Shown piece by piece: positions 18,119 through 26,621 of a stretch of 44,459 bases of DNA; positions within the stretch are counted from its first letter, which is position 1, and each line of letters starts with the position of its first letter. Made by a program: the position numbers and the translations under genes. The notes under the pieces were generated by a model, which made no database searches, was not told the DNA's origin, and saw nothing but the letters and a program-made list of their open reading frames with translations. Origin of the DNA: Paeniglutamicibacter antarcticus. GTDB taxonomy: Bacteria; Actinomycetota; Actinomycetes; Actinomycetales; Micrococcaceae. The stretch spans positions 1 to 44,459 of the forward strand of contig NZ_CZJT01000057.1 in NCBI RefSeq assembly GCF_900010755.1. Direction: 5' to 3'.

Positions 18119-19336
18119 CTAGGTTTTTACCCATGCTCTGCGTACCTTACGAACCAAGGAAAGTAGCGGACCCGGGAGCATCGTACGTATTTGCTGACGC
18201 ATCGCCACGTCGCGGATGAGCGCGAGTTGCTCGTTGCTTGATTCAAGCTGACCGTTTCCGGCGCGTGCCGCGTAGTGGGTCAGTGCGGATTCGAACTCGG
18301 GTCCCCGGCGATGAAAATAGTTCTCGCGTAGCCAGCCCTTGTTGGGGTTGGAAAAATCCAAAGCAGGTACCTGTTCGAGGGTTCCGAGCAGGCCCGAACC
18401 GCGGAAAACGGTATTGAGCATTGCCTCGTTGAACCCGAAATCGGTTAAGACCAAGACCGGCAATCCACGATCCACCGCTTCCAGCGCCGCTGTCGAGGAA
18501 ACGGTCAGTAGGCAAGCCCCGGGGGTCAGCACCGCGTCCATCGAGCCGGTGGCAAACTCGATATTTTTGGCTTTCACCTTACCCTCGTGCACGAGCTCGT
18601 CCCACAAAGAATCATATGGAAAAGCCTCGGCATGGGTCTGTGGTTCACCGGCGCGTGCACGCAATTTCACGATCATTCGGACCTGCGGATTCAAACGAGC
18701 CGTTTGATCGAGTGTGCGCAGGATTTGTTCGCGTTCCACGCGCTGCACTGGAACCTTGGCCTGAGCTGCAAATACGACACTGCTGATGGGATGTTCATGC
18801 GGTTTGGGGAATCCTGCGGTTGCGAGGAAGGGCAGCTTTGAAACCAAAATGGTGGGACTGTGCCCCGTCGTGGACTCGGCCAACTGGCTGAACTCGCGGG
18901 CTTCGGCATGGGAATGGACGATGAAAGCATCGCCCCCGCGTCGATAATTCCAACCCTTGCTGGTGGCCGGATAGGCGACGCCTGGAAGTGCGGAGAGCAA
19001 GGCAGCCGGCCGGGGGCCGGTGGAAATTGAACGCAATAGCCGGGAGAAAAGTTCGTTGACCACGGGCCCGGTTGCCGCGGCAAAAACAATATCCGCACCC
19101 AACGAACCAAAGTTCAACGATGCCATGGACGCGACCTCGGGCCGGGTGCCGGCGAAGCACGTGCCATGGGTGGCGGCAATGATTTGCTCGTCGGTTGGCA
19201 GCAAAGGAGTGCGTACAAGAATCACGCGTTTGTCCCATTCCGGCCCCAGCGCCGACAGCGTGCTGTAGGCGAGCTTGAGATAGGAATCGGAGTCGGCCAC
19301 TGCGGTGATGCGCGGACGCACGATGGAGTTAGTCAT
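18119..19336 (-). CDS. Putative glycosyltransferase, DUF6716-like
   Basis: A 405-aa soluble-looking protein resembling the DUF6716 putative glycosyltransferases found with sialic acid genes in Arthrobacter relatives. Visible are an N-terminal ITAVADSDSYLKLA, a middle segment KGWNYRRGGDAFIVHSHAE, and the GT-B-like VSSTAALEAVDRGLPVLVLTDFGFNEAML, the usual donor-site region of CDP-glycerol/polysialyl-type transferases. Start ATG has AAAGG four to five bases upstream and abuts the previous stop (TAAATG). Last gene of the nonulosonic acid operon. Family name is from memory; acceptor unknown. Confidence 0.65.
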   Translation of the reverse strand: MTNSIVRPRITAVADSDSYLKLAYSTLSALGPEWDKRVILVRTPLLPTDEQIIAATHGTCFAGTRPEVASMASLNFGSLGADIVFAAATGPVVNELFSRLLRSISTGPRPAALLSALPGVAYPATSKGWNYRRGGDAFIVHSHAEAREFSQLAESTTGHSPTILVSKLPFLATAGFPKPHEHPISSVVFAAQAKVPVQRVEREQILRTLDQTARLNPQVRMIVKLRARAGEPQTHAEAFPYDSLWDELVHEGKVKAKNIEFATGSMDAVLTPGACLLTVSSTAALEAVDRGLPVLVLTDFGFNEAMLNTVFRGSGLLGTLEQVPALDFSNPNKGWLRENYFHRRGPEFESALTHYAARAGNGQLESSNEQLALIRDVAMRQQIRTMLPGPLLSLVRKVRRAWVKT

Positions 19337-20356
19337 TTAGCCTTTGAGCTCCAAGGAAGATGAAAGATGGTTGCGAAGGGTGTGTGAAGTACCTGGCTTC
19401 CACCAGTTTTCTGGCACGGGTTTGCCAATGATCCGTACGCCGGAGGACCCAAGGAGCAGCCGCAGCGAGGGCAGTGCTGTGGATGGCAAGGCGCGAACAA
19501 TCTGGCCGCTGCGTAGCGATCGCAGACGCATTTCAATAGGGATTGTGTGTTTTCGCACGCTAATCAAGGGATGGCCGCCGAGTTCATGCAGGAAGTCAGG
19601 GGATTCCCGACGGTGCGGAAAATATGCCACGGGACCTTCTTCGGTTAGCTCACGTAACCATTGCAGATAGGGTTTGGCGCGGATCAATCCGTCAACGGCC
19701 AGGGCCGAACCAACGGCGATGGTTGGTTCGTAAATGGGTTCCCCGACAGGTTGGGTTCCCAACCATTCAAAGCGGTGGCTCTCGAGCTTTCCACCCAAGG
19801 CCTTGAACTTCTGTGCCACCTCCCCGGAGATGGGCAAGGCGGTGAAGACCAACAGCCGTGAGGCGCGCGCAAGTGCGCGTAGGCGCCACCAGCTAGCCAG
19901 GCCAAGGGCCCGGCGCGTGGCACCGGCAGAGGACCGAGCCCTGACAAGCGGCACAGGTTCTTCACTGGTCAGCGCGGTGAGCAACCCGAGCGTTGCCAGG
20001 CCGTCATCGATGATGATGAGTTCCTCTGGAGAAATGGGGCCCAGGAGCGCACGTTGCACTCGACCCGAATAAGCATCCCCGATCACCCAACGGTCCGCGG
20101 CGGAATTACTTGGTGCCGGTGGATTCCGTGCGGCACGGGCAAAGCCCAGCCCGTTGGGTGCCTGTGCCATCAGTGCGCTGAGCGTGTCATCGAGCATCGT
20201 CGTTCCACCGCGTGGATAGATGGTGCTGGTGCGTCCCAGCAGCCCCGCCCCATGTGCCTCCACCGCGGAAAGCAGTTGCAACGGCGACTCGACCCAGACC
20301 TGGGCATGGCCAAAGCGTGGCCGAGCTACCGCATCGGTATCAAAGTCAAGGTTCAT
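19337..20356 (-). CDS. Uncharacterised protein of the sialic acid operon, possible glycosyltransferase
   Basis: A 339-aa protein with no clear family by eye. Features seen: an N-terminal QVWVESPLQLLSAVEA block (similar to the start of GT52-type sialyltransferases), EELIIIDDGLATLGLL at about 115, a YFPHRRESPDFL segment (compare the YxPHRR motif of sialyltransferase-like proteins), and a C-terminal LPSTALPSLRLLL. Together they suggest a GT52-related transferase. ATG at 20356 has GAGGA at good spacing, unlike the ATG six bases earlier. It sits between the polysialyltransferase-like and DUF6716-like genes in one operon. Confidence 0.5.
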   Translation of the reverse strand: MNLDFDTDAVARPRFGHAQVWVESPLQLLSAVEAHGAGLLGRTSTIYPRGGTTMLDDTLSALMAQAPNGLGFARAARNPPAPSNSAADRWVIGDAYSGRVQRALLGPISPEELIIIDDGLATLGLLTALTSEEPVPLVRARSSAGATRRALGLASWWRLRALARASRLLVFTALPISGEVAQKFKALGGKLESHRFEWLGTQPVGEPIYEPTIAVGSALAVDGLIRAKPYLQWLRELTEEGPVAYFPHRRESPDFLHELGGHPLISVRKHTIPIEMRLRSLRSGQIVRALPSTALPSLRLLLGSSGVRIIGKPVPENWWKPGTSHTLRNHLSSSLELKG

Positions 20357-20374
20357 GGCCATGGTCCTCGGCAG

Positions 20375-21730
20375 CTAACTGCCAACCCGTTCTAGTTGTC
20401 GGTGAAGGAATCGTACTGAACGTTTTACCCCGCGTTTTGCAACACGCCGAATCCGTGAGGGAAGCTGCCTCGGGGACAGTGCCCGGGACAGCGAGCGAGC
20501 CGGCAGGGAGTTCGGAAGCCCCAGCGCATGCAGCCTGCGTTGTTTGAAGTACCTGCCGCGTTCCACCGGATGGGAGTGAAGATAACCTTGCGCCTGTTCA
20601 GCAAGCGAAGCAAGCCGTTTGGGCTGCATGGCAAAGGAGATGGAATTGAGCAGCTCTTGAAGCGGCTGCCCCGAGCCGATATTCCGCATGTACAGCGCAT
20701 CAACGATGCTTAACGGAATCCTGTTGCTGTTCTCAAAGGGGGTCAGCTGTTGCAATAGCGGACCGGTGCCCACGGCCCTGACGGGGATTCCAAAGAGCCG
20801 CGAGCAGGTTACCAGGGCGGTGGAGAAGGCACTGAGCACCGCAAGGGGATTGATCTTCAGCGCAACAATTTCCGCACCCAATGCCGCGGAATAGATTTCC
20901 AATGTGATTCCCAGGGAATCGGCGTGTTCCAACAGGCGCAGGGCCGAGGTTGGTGAGGCCGCCGGGTGCGGTTTGAATAGGACAAGCTGCGCACCGAGCT
21001 CCTTGGCCTGTACCAACATCTCCAGGTGAAGCGCGAGTTCCGCCTCTTCATCCAGCAAGCCCAGCCCGCTCAGGTACTGTCCCAACACCAGTGCCGTGGA
21101 ACCTGATTCGGCGCCAATGCGTTCCAGCTGGGGGTCAACGCAGGTGGCGGCCACCGATTCAAAGACCGTGGCCAAATGCGTCGGATCCATGGGGAACAAC
21201 TGGGGGTTTTCTTCCTTGAGCAGCAGGGGCACAATGCCGGGAAGCAGATCCGGGTAGATGAGTCCGTCAAGGCGTTGCAGGATGGCGGTGTCAATGCGGT
21301 TGCGGGTGGGGCCGTAGCTCATGAGCCCATCGGCGTGGATCAGGATTGGTGCGTCGTGGAAGATCCGGCACAGGGCAATGGCGGGGTTGACCTGGATTGA
21401 TTCCACGACGAGCTGCACGGGCTCGCTCCCCAGTAACCAGTGTGAACGCAGCAGCTTCTCCCACATGGGTAGTTCTTCGGAACGTGGAGAGAACTGCTGT
21501 GGCCTGCGTGGCCAGATCAATTGGCCCAAATCGACGACGCGGTCGAATCGGGTGCTGAGATCGGCGAAGCCGGGGGAGTGGGCGATGGGCGTGGTGATTT
21601 CCGGGATCTGCGAGCCGTCGGCGAGCACCAGGACGCGTTCACCGGTGATGGGTGGAAGGGCTCCGGAGTCGATCATGGCGACCAAGGATGCGACCTGATA
21701 TGCGGTGGACGCGGCAATGAGCTGGATCAT
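20375..21730 (-). CDS. Alpha-2,8-polysialyltransferase-like protein
   Basis: A 451-aa protein resembling the POLYST family, which transfers nonulosonic acids from CMP-sugars. It has MIQLIAASTAYQVASLVAMI at the start, the SYGPTRN segment in the middle, VLFKPHPAASP (the KPHP motif) and a SAFSTALV stretch typical of donor binding. The C-terminal 60 residues are very basic, suggesting membrane association. Start ATG overlaps the GT2 stop by 4 bp (ATGA) and has GGAG upstream. Probably the polymerase or chain starter of the polymer made by this operon. Confidence 0.75.
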   Translation of the reverse strand: MIQLIAASTAYQVASLVAMIDSGALPPITGERVLVLADGSQIPEITTPIAHSPGFADLSTRFDRVVDLGQLIWPRRPQQFSPRSEELPMWEKLLRSHWLLGSEPVQLVVESIQVNPAIALCRIFHDAPILIHADGLMSYGPTRNRIDTAILQRLDGLIYPDLLPGIVPLLLKEENPQLFPMDPTHLATVFESVAATCVDPQLERIGAESGSTALVLGQYLSGLGLLDEEAELALHLEMLVQAKELGAQLVLFKPHPAASPTSALRLLEHADSLGITLEIYSAALGAEIVALKINPLAVLSAFSTALVTCSRLFGIPVRAVGTGPLLQQLTPFENSNRIPLSIVDALYMRNIGSGQPLQELLNSISFAMQPKRLASLAEQAQGYLHSHPVERGRYFKQRRLHALGLPNSLPARSLSRALSPRQLPSRIRRVAKRGVKRSVRFLHRQLERVGS

Positions 21731-22728
21731 GCGTGGCTCCGTTCCATAGGTGTGTTCCCGATGGGCAACAATTCCCGCAATAGTGCCGCACGTTTACCGT
21801 CCAGGGCAGCGAATGCCGTGCGTAATTCAACAGCCGGAAGCTCGAGAAGAAGTTCTTTGATGCGTAACGCGAGTTCGGCAGAAACTTCCCTTGTCATGTT
21901 GCCGCGTCGAGAAAGGTGATGAGCGCAGATGGCAAGGAATTGCCTGATGGCCTTGGGCCAGAATCGAGCAGCTTCTGGATCTTTTGCCACGATGTTGAAC
22001 GTCAGCCGGTAGGCCTGGATGAAGTCCAATTGTCGAATATCAAAAATTTGCGTCAGTGACGTGGGTATCCCGCGACGATACATGACTCCTGGTGCGTTGC
22101 TGATCGCATAGGAGTCGCAGTTCAGATGCAGGTTCCAGATCCAGGCTCGGTCTTCGGCGGTATGTAATCCGGCAGGGAATTCCAGGAGTCCTCGCTCGGC
22201 AACGCGGCGTTGGAACATCCCTGCCCACGCATAGGGGTAATCGACCATGGAAGAAGTGTGCTCCGGAAGGATTGACTCCCGTGGATCCAAAACAATTCCG
22301 CGCCGGGCCTGTGGGGTGCGGTGCAGTACGCGAGCTCCGCCGGTGACCCGAATATGGTCTGTGCGTACAAAATCTACATCAAGCGTGTCCAGCTCTGTGC
22401 TGCACCGCTCCAAATGCCCCGGGGCAAACCAGTCGTCCCCATCCAGGAACACAATATGCGGTGCCGTGGAGGCTGCCAGGCCCTGATTGCGTGCCGTAGC
22501 CAGCCCACGGGCCGTGTCATTGCGAATGATCTGCAAATCCGGGAGCCGATCGTGGAATTGGGCGGCAATCTGTCCGGTCCCATCGGATGACCCGTCATCG
22601 ATCACCAGTACCTCAAGACGGCGCAGGTCTGTCACCTGACGCTCCAAACTCGCCAGCGAGTCTTGGATGAAGGGGGCCTGATCCTTGGCCGGAATAATGA
22701 CGCTGATGTGTCCGGGTAGCTGCTGCAT
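21727..22728 (-). CDS. Family 2 glycosyltransferase
   Basis: A 333-aa GT-A fold enzyme. It has SVIIPAKDQAPFI at the N-terminus, LVIDDGSSDGTGQIA, the RGLATARNQGLAAS segment and the DXD-type FLDGDDWF. The C-terminal 100 residues (helical, RREIRQF-like) are typical of capsule or teichoic acid GT2 proteins. It follows neuB with a strong hairpin in the 134-bp gap and overlaps the polysialyltransferase-like gene by 4 bp. It may add a neutral sugar to the repeat unit or the linker. Confidence 0.88.
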   Translation of the reverse strand: MQQLPGHISVIIPAKDQAPFIQDSLASLERQVTDLRRLEVLVIDDGSSDGTGQIAAQFHDRLPDLQIIRNDTARGLATARNQGLAASTAPHIVFLDGDDWFAPGHLERCSTELDTLDVDFVRTDHIRVTGGARVLHRTPQARRGIVLDPRESILPEHTSSMVDYPYAWAGMFQRRVAERGLLEFPAGLHTAEDRAWIWNLHLNCDSYAISNAPGVMYRRGIPTSLTQIFDIRQLDFIQAYRLTFNIVAKDPEAARFWPKAIRQFLAICAHHLSRRGNMTREVSAELALRIKELLLELPAVELRTAFAALDGKRAALLRELLPIGNTPMERSHA

Positions 22729-22788
22729 GGAGATGAACGGTAATCCTCAAATGGTGGGAAAGATTGCGGGCAAGTCCTCAAATGGCTG

Positions 22789-22836
22789 TGCGGCCGGGGA
22801 GGCACCCAGGAGGTTGCCTAGTGATCCCCGGCCGCA
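22789..22836 (-). terminator. Large hairpin between neuB and the downstream GT2 gene
   Basis: Perfect 12-bp arms TGCGGCCGGGGA and TCCCCGGCCGCA enclose 24 bp, with an inner AGGCA/TGCCT pairing. There is no U-run behind it on the minus strand, so it may only partly terminate, or stabilise the neuAB mRNA. The decamer CCTCAAATGG is repeated beside it (22745 and 22776). Confidence 0.65.
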
Positions 22837-22862
22837 CATTTTGGTGCCTTGCGGTGTGCTGC

Positions 22863-23756
22863 TTAGGCGTCGACGCGACGCAAACGGCTCAGCGGTGCCA
22901 GCTCGCCCGGGAAGACGCGCTTGACGCCGTCGCCCATGGCTTCCTCGAGGATACGGATGTCGCGGATCAGCGCTTCGAAGCCCTTGGGTTCAAGCGAGGA
23001 TGCCTGGTCCGAGCCCCACATGGTGCGGTCCAGGGTTATGTGGCGTTCGACGGTGACGGCGCCCAGGGCGACGGCTGCCAGCGAGATCTGCAGGCCGCGT
23101 TCGTGGCCCGAGTAGCCAACCGGCACCTGGTAGCGCTCCTGCAGGGTGTTGATCATGCGCAGGTTCGCCTCTTCGGGGGGAAGCGGGTAGGTGGAGGTTG
23201 CGTGCATGATGACCAGGTTGTTGGTGCCGAGGGTTTCCACGGCGGTGTCGATCTGCTCGATGGTTGACATGCCGGTGGAGAGGATGATCGGCTTGCCGGT
23301 CTGCGCGAGGGCCTTGAGCAGTTCAAGGTCGGTGACCGAGGCGGAGGCTACCTTGTGGGTGACCGCGCCCTGTTCCTCCATGAAGTGCACCGAGGGGACA
23401 TCCCACGGGGAGGCGAAGGCGTGCAGCCCCAGCGAGGCGGCGTAGCGGATCAGTTCCTTGTACTGTGCGGCATCGAATTCGACGCGGTAGCGGTAGTCCA
23501 GGTAAGTCATCTCGCCCCACGGGGTGGAGCGGATCTTGTCGCGCATGTCCATCGGGGTGGAGATGTCGGGGGTGCGCTTCTGGAACTTAACGGCATTGGC
23601 GCCGGAGGCTGCGGCCACGTCGATGAGCTGCTTGGCGATCTGCATATCGCCGTTGTGGTTGATGCCGATCTCGCCGATCACGTAGACGGACTGGCCGGTT
23701 CCCAGCAGCTGGTTGCCGATGGCCACTGGTGCGGTTTCGAGGGTGGTGATGCTCAT
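22863..23756 (-). CDS. neuB: N-acetylneuraminate/Kdn synthase, lacking the SAF domain
   Basis: A 297-aa NeuB-family synthase condensing phosphoenolpyruvate with ManNAc (or mannose / its 6-phosphate) to a nine-carbon sugar acid. Visible are IGEIGINHNGD, ANAVKFQKRTPD, the FASPWD region, HKVASASVTDLELL, ILSTGMST, GYSGHERGLQISLAAVALGA and VERHITLDRTMWGSDQASSLEP. The barrel is complete, but the usual C-terminal antifreeze-like SAF domain (about 60 residues, which closes the active site of the partner subunit in NeuB) is missing. Start ATG has GAAAGG upstream. Confidence 0.88.
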   Translation of the reverse strand: MSITTLETAPVAIGNQLLGTGQSVYVIGEIGINHNGDMQIAKQLIDVAAASGANAVKFQKRTPDISTPMDMRDKIRSTPWGEMTYLDYRYRVEFDAAQYKELIRYAASLGLHAFASPWDVPSVHFMEEQGAVTHKVASASVTDLELLKALAQTGKPIILSTGMSTIEQIDTAVETLGTNNLVIMHATSTYPLPPEEANLRMINTLQERYQVPVGYSGHERGLQISLAAVALGAVTVERHITLDRTMWGSDQASSLEPKGFEALIRDIRILEEAMGDGVKRVFPGELAPLSRLRRVDA

Positions 23757-23862
23757 GGTGTCATGCCTTTCGTGAGGTACCTAGGACCTGTTGTTGTGTT
23801 TGGGGTGAGGTCTCGGGGTGGTGTGGATGGAAAGTCTGTAGAGAAATCTTTGGGGGGGTCCC

Positions 23863-25086
23863 TTACGGGACCGGGACCGGGACCGGTTCCGCGGTGCGTG
23901 CGTAGGTTGCGGTGTTCCTTGAGGCCGTCGAGCGGCCGGCCAGGATGAGTTCGGCGGTTTCGCGTACCGCACCGTGTCCGCCACGGGCGGTGAGCCGGTG
24001 CCGGGACGCTGCATGAACGGGTTCCCTGGCGTCGGCGACCGTCAACGGCCAGCCGACCAGATCCATGGCCGGAAGGTCGTTGACGTCATTGCCGAGGTAG
24101 GCGACGCGGGCCGGATCAAGGCCGTGCTCGCTGATCCAACGGCGCAGCACGCTTGCCTTGTCCCCGATGCCTTGGGCCGCCTCGATGCCGAGCTTTGCTG
24201 CCCTGGCGGAGACCACTGGATTGGTTTCGCTGGACAGGATCATCAGGTGGATCCCCGCCTTTTTCAGCATCGAAACTCCCATGCCGTCGGAGCGGGAAAC
24301 GCATACCGACTCGGTGCCGTCCTGGCTCAGGTAAGCGGTGTCTTCGGTATGGACCCCGTCAAAATCGGTGACCAGCGCGTCAACATCAAGGCCGTGGACA
24401 GGTGCCGTTCGGGAAGCCCGCCATTGCGCCAGTTCAAGGTCGGCCTCGGTATCGATGTCGATCCCGTGTTCCTCGGGAACCTGTGCCAGTGCGAGGGAAC
24501 CGAAGAACCTGTGTTCTGCCTCGAGGAATCCTGCGGTGTCCATGACGTAGAAGGCGCCGGTTTCCCTGAACCGCGGTTCGCGGTCCTGCCTGCGCGGGCG
24601 CCGTGTCTCGTCGTGGCCGATCGCATGAGCGGATCCGGTTTCGTCGCATCCCCAGTGGAACCCGTGGTCGGGCACCACCGAGAAGCTGACATCGGCGGCG
24701 CCGCCGGCAACCGTGGTGATGGCTTCCTGCAGGTTCGCCGGGTCGATCACCGGGGAGGTGCATTGGATGAAGACAGTGATTTGTGGGAGTACGTCCAGGG
24801 TGCCCAAAACATGCAAAAGTACCGATTCGCTGCTTGCTGTGTCACCGGCGATTTCTGCCGGGCGGTCGATGACTTTTGCACCGTGTGCGAGGGCTTCTGC
24901 CTTGATGTCCGGGTGATCCGTGCTGACCACTACGTCGATAACTGACGGAGTGGCAAATGCGGATTCAATGGCCCGGGCCAACAAGGTTTGGCCACCGATC
25001 TTGCGCAGGTTTTTGAGTGGAATGCCCTTCGATCCGCCGCGGGCGGGGATGATGGCCAGGGTTTTCGCTTCACTGTTCGTGCTCAC
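23863..25086 (-). CDS. neuA: Bifunctional CMP-nonulosonate cytidylyltransferase / KdsC-like HAD phosphatase
   Basis: A 407-aa fusion. Residues 1 to about 220 are a NeuA-type CMP-sugar synthetase (LAIIPARGGSKGIPLKNL nucleotide-binding start, FIQCTSPVIDPANLQ, RFRETGAFYVMD, IDTEADLELA). From about 230 a KdsC-type C0 HAD phosphatase follows (VTDFDGVHTEDTAYLSQDGTE, ILSSETNPVVSARA, YLGNDVNDLPAM). It activates a nonulosonic acid with CTP; the phosphatase may remove a 9-phosphate first. First gene of the operon, 106 bp before neuB. GTG at 25086 or TTG at 25092 are possible starts; neither has a good ribosome binding site. Confidence 0.88.
   Translation of the reverse strand: MSTNSEAKTLAIIPARGGSKGIPLKNLRKIGGQTLLARAIESAFATPSVIDVVVSTDHPDIKAEALAHGAKVIDRPAEIAGDTASSESVLLHVLGTLDVLPQITVFIQCTSPVIDPANLQEAITTVAGGAADVSFSVVPDHGFHWGCDETGSAHAIGHDETRRPRRQDREPRFRETGAFYVMDTAGFLEAEHRFFGSLALAQVPEEHGIDIDTEADLELAQWRASRTAPVHGLDVDALVTDFDGVHTEDTAYLSQDGTESVCVSRSDGMGVSMLKKAGIHLMILSSETNPVVSARAAKLGIEAAQGIGDKASVLRRWISEHGLDPARVAYLGNDVNDLPAMDLVGWPLTVADAREPVHAASRHRLTARGGHGAVRETAELILAGRSTASRNTATYARTAEPVPVPVP
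23866..23886. repeat. Hexanucleotide repeat (GGGACC, about 3.5 copies) at the neuA 3' end
   Basis: CGGGACC units in tandem encode the C-terminal tail PVPVPVP of the CMP-sugar synthetase fusion, directly before its stop codon. Changes in copy number would be in-frame. Confidence 0.8.
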
Positions 25087-25255
25087 AAACAAGGACGATA
25101 TCGGCGCAAAACAACGTCGAACCCGACATTAGGTGAACAACGGGAGACCAAAGGGAAACAATCTGAAGGCCGTGCGAAAACGCCTGTGGGCACGTGAAGA
25201 AGCACGCCGTACCTATGATGGTTAGACCGAATCATCCACCAAAGCAGGGAACACA

Positions 25256-25708
25256 GTGAGCGAAAAACCTCTGGCAGATCCATTGGCGCTAGAGAACCAG
25301 GTTTGTTTTGCTCTCTCGTTGGCTTCGCGCAGCGTGATAGCCGCCTACAAGCCGGTGCTTGAACCCCTGAACCTGACCCACCCGCAATATTTGGTGATGC
25401 TGACGCTGTGGGAACACGAGCCGCTGTCCATCAAGGCACTCAGCGCCTTGCTCCACCTTGACCCGGGAACACTGTCTCCACTGGTTAAACGGATTGAATC
25501 GCTGGGATATGTGGTTCGCCGGCGCAACGCTGCCGACGAACGCCTGCTTGAGATCGCACTGACCCAAAAGGGGCGTGATGCGCGCGAGCGGGCCTTGGAA
25601 GTTCCCAAGGAAATGATGCGACGCCTTGATATGGATGCCGATGAGCTCACCGCTCTTCATGCAAGCATGAACAAGGTCATTGGCGCGGCACTGAGAATCC
25701 AAAACTAA
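25256..25708 (+). CDS. ohrR: OhrR-type MarR organic peroxide sensor
   Basis: A 150-aa winged-helix regulator very like Bacillus OhrR in layout: LENQVCFALSLASR with the reactive Cys17, YKPVLEPLNLTHPQYLVMLTLWEH, the DNA-binding HLDPGTLSPLVKRIESLGYV and the wing RRRNAADERL. Oxidation of the N-terminal Cys by organic hydroperoxides releases DNA in this family. Start GTG has CAGGGA upstream and a TATGAT -10 hexamer at 25214. No ohr gene is adjacent in the window, so its target is elsewhere or lies among its neighbours. Confidence 0.88.
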   Translation: MSEKPLADPLALENQVCFALSLASRSVIAAYKPVLEPLNLTHPQYLVMLTLWEHEPLSIKALSALLHLDPGTLSPLVKRIESLGYVVRRRNAADERLLEIALTQKGRDARERALEVPKEMMRRLDMDADELTALHASMNKVIGAALRIQN

Positions 25709-25744
25709 CACCCGGCGTTTCCGGCCGGGAACCTTGCCCGCAAT

Positions 25745-25762
25745 TGATTGGTGTACCAATCA
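25745..25762. promoter_or_regulatory. Operator-like dyad TGATTGGT-GT-ACCAATCA
   Basis: Perfect 8-bp arms, 2-bp spacer, with TACACT (25769) as a possible -10 just downstream, so the dyad overlaps the -35 area of the next gene. The TTGGTnTACCAA core resembles GntR-family operators rather than known OhrR sites. Confidence 0.6.
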
Positions 25763-25851
25763 TTGGACTACACTTTGGGTAAGGGCCCGGTGATACCGGG
25801 AGCATTTGGTCGGTAACTACCGACAGGTCCTCGGCAGAAAGACTGGAAACC

Positions 25852-26085
25852 ATGAGCGACAAGCGACTACCGATTATTGAAGACATCACCGGCCTGAGCC
25901 GGGGCTACCGCTTCCGCTGGCGCCTGCAATTTATGGGTTTTTCCATCTTCGGCCCGGCCGACCAGCTCCCAAGCCGGGACCCACGCGAACGCCTGAAGGT
26001 TGATCGGGCCCGCCGGGTATTGCGTGCCTACGAAGCGCTCGGAACCCAAGCTCCGGATGAAGTCATCCAGGTTGCCAGCCGCTAA
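25852..26085 (+). CDS. Small conserved-looking protein (77 aa), function unknown
   Basis: Starts MSDKRLPIIEDITGLSRGYR, followed by a central WRLQFMGFSIFGPADQLP and a charged helical C-terminus (RERLKVDRARRVLRAYEALG). It has no signal peptide, transmembrane helix or cysteines. Host-like codon use, an AAAGACTGGAAACC leader before ATG, and a strong terminator 25 bp after the stop support a real gene. It is preceded by an operator-like dyad. No family recognised. Confidence 0.65.
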   Translation: MSDKRLPIIEDITGLSRGYRFRWRLQFMGFSIFGPADQLPSRDPRERLKVDRARRVLRAYEALGTQAPDEVIQVASR

Positions 26086-26109
26086 AGCTGGCTCTAAATA
26101 CCTGCCCAA

Positions 26110-26146
26110 CGTTTGGGCCTGGCACTCTTGGTGCCGGGCCCAAACG
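26110..26146 (+). terminator. Terminator after the 77-aa gene
   Basis: Stem CGTTTGGGCC-t-GGCAC / GTGCC-g-GGCCCAAACG with a 5-nt loop. Only a short T-run (AATTT) follows. Confidence 0.8.
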
Positions 26147-26621
26147 AATTTGGGCGCGTTCCGCGGAATCCAAGCCGTGAAGCGGATCGCGGGGAGGGTC
26201 AGGCAAAAACAGCATCCGCTAGGCGAGGGCCGGCAGGCAAGGGTCTCGGTCCGCTTGCTGGGTCGAATCAATCGAGCGCGGATGTAATCGCGCACACCTC
26301 CGTGCGGATGAGGTATTGGCCTCCCGCATTAAGAAGAGTTGCCCCCGGAGGGATTGCCCCAGGATTTTTTGTTTGAGAGGTGCCCCAAAAAGGTTCAGTG
26401 CGGCAGGGCACAGTGATGGACAGCATGTTTCGTGCAGGGCATAATCGGTTTGCATTCAAGGGCTGATCAGTGACATTGTTCATGCGAGAGCGTGTTGCGG
26501 GCCCCTTATACCCGATTGCTGGCATCAAATCACACTTGAAAGCGACAATCGTTTAGGTTTCTCCCTGATACCTCGCCTATGATTACTCTCGATTCCCAGC
26601 ATCAACAGCAAAGGTATGGCC
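26147..26621. other. Gene-free stretch upstream of the DUF4193 gene
   Basis: No convincing coding frame. A TATGAT hexamer at 26578-26583 is a probable -10 for the following gene, about 40 bp before its ATG. I see nothing else definite. Confidence 0.4.
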
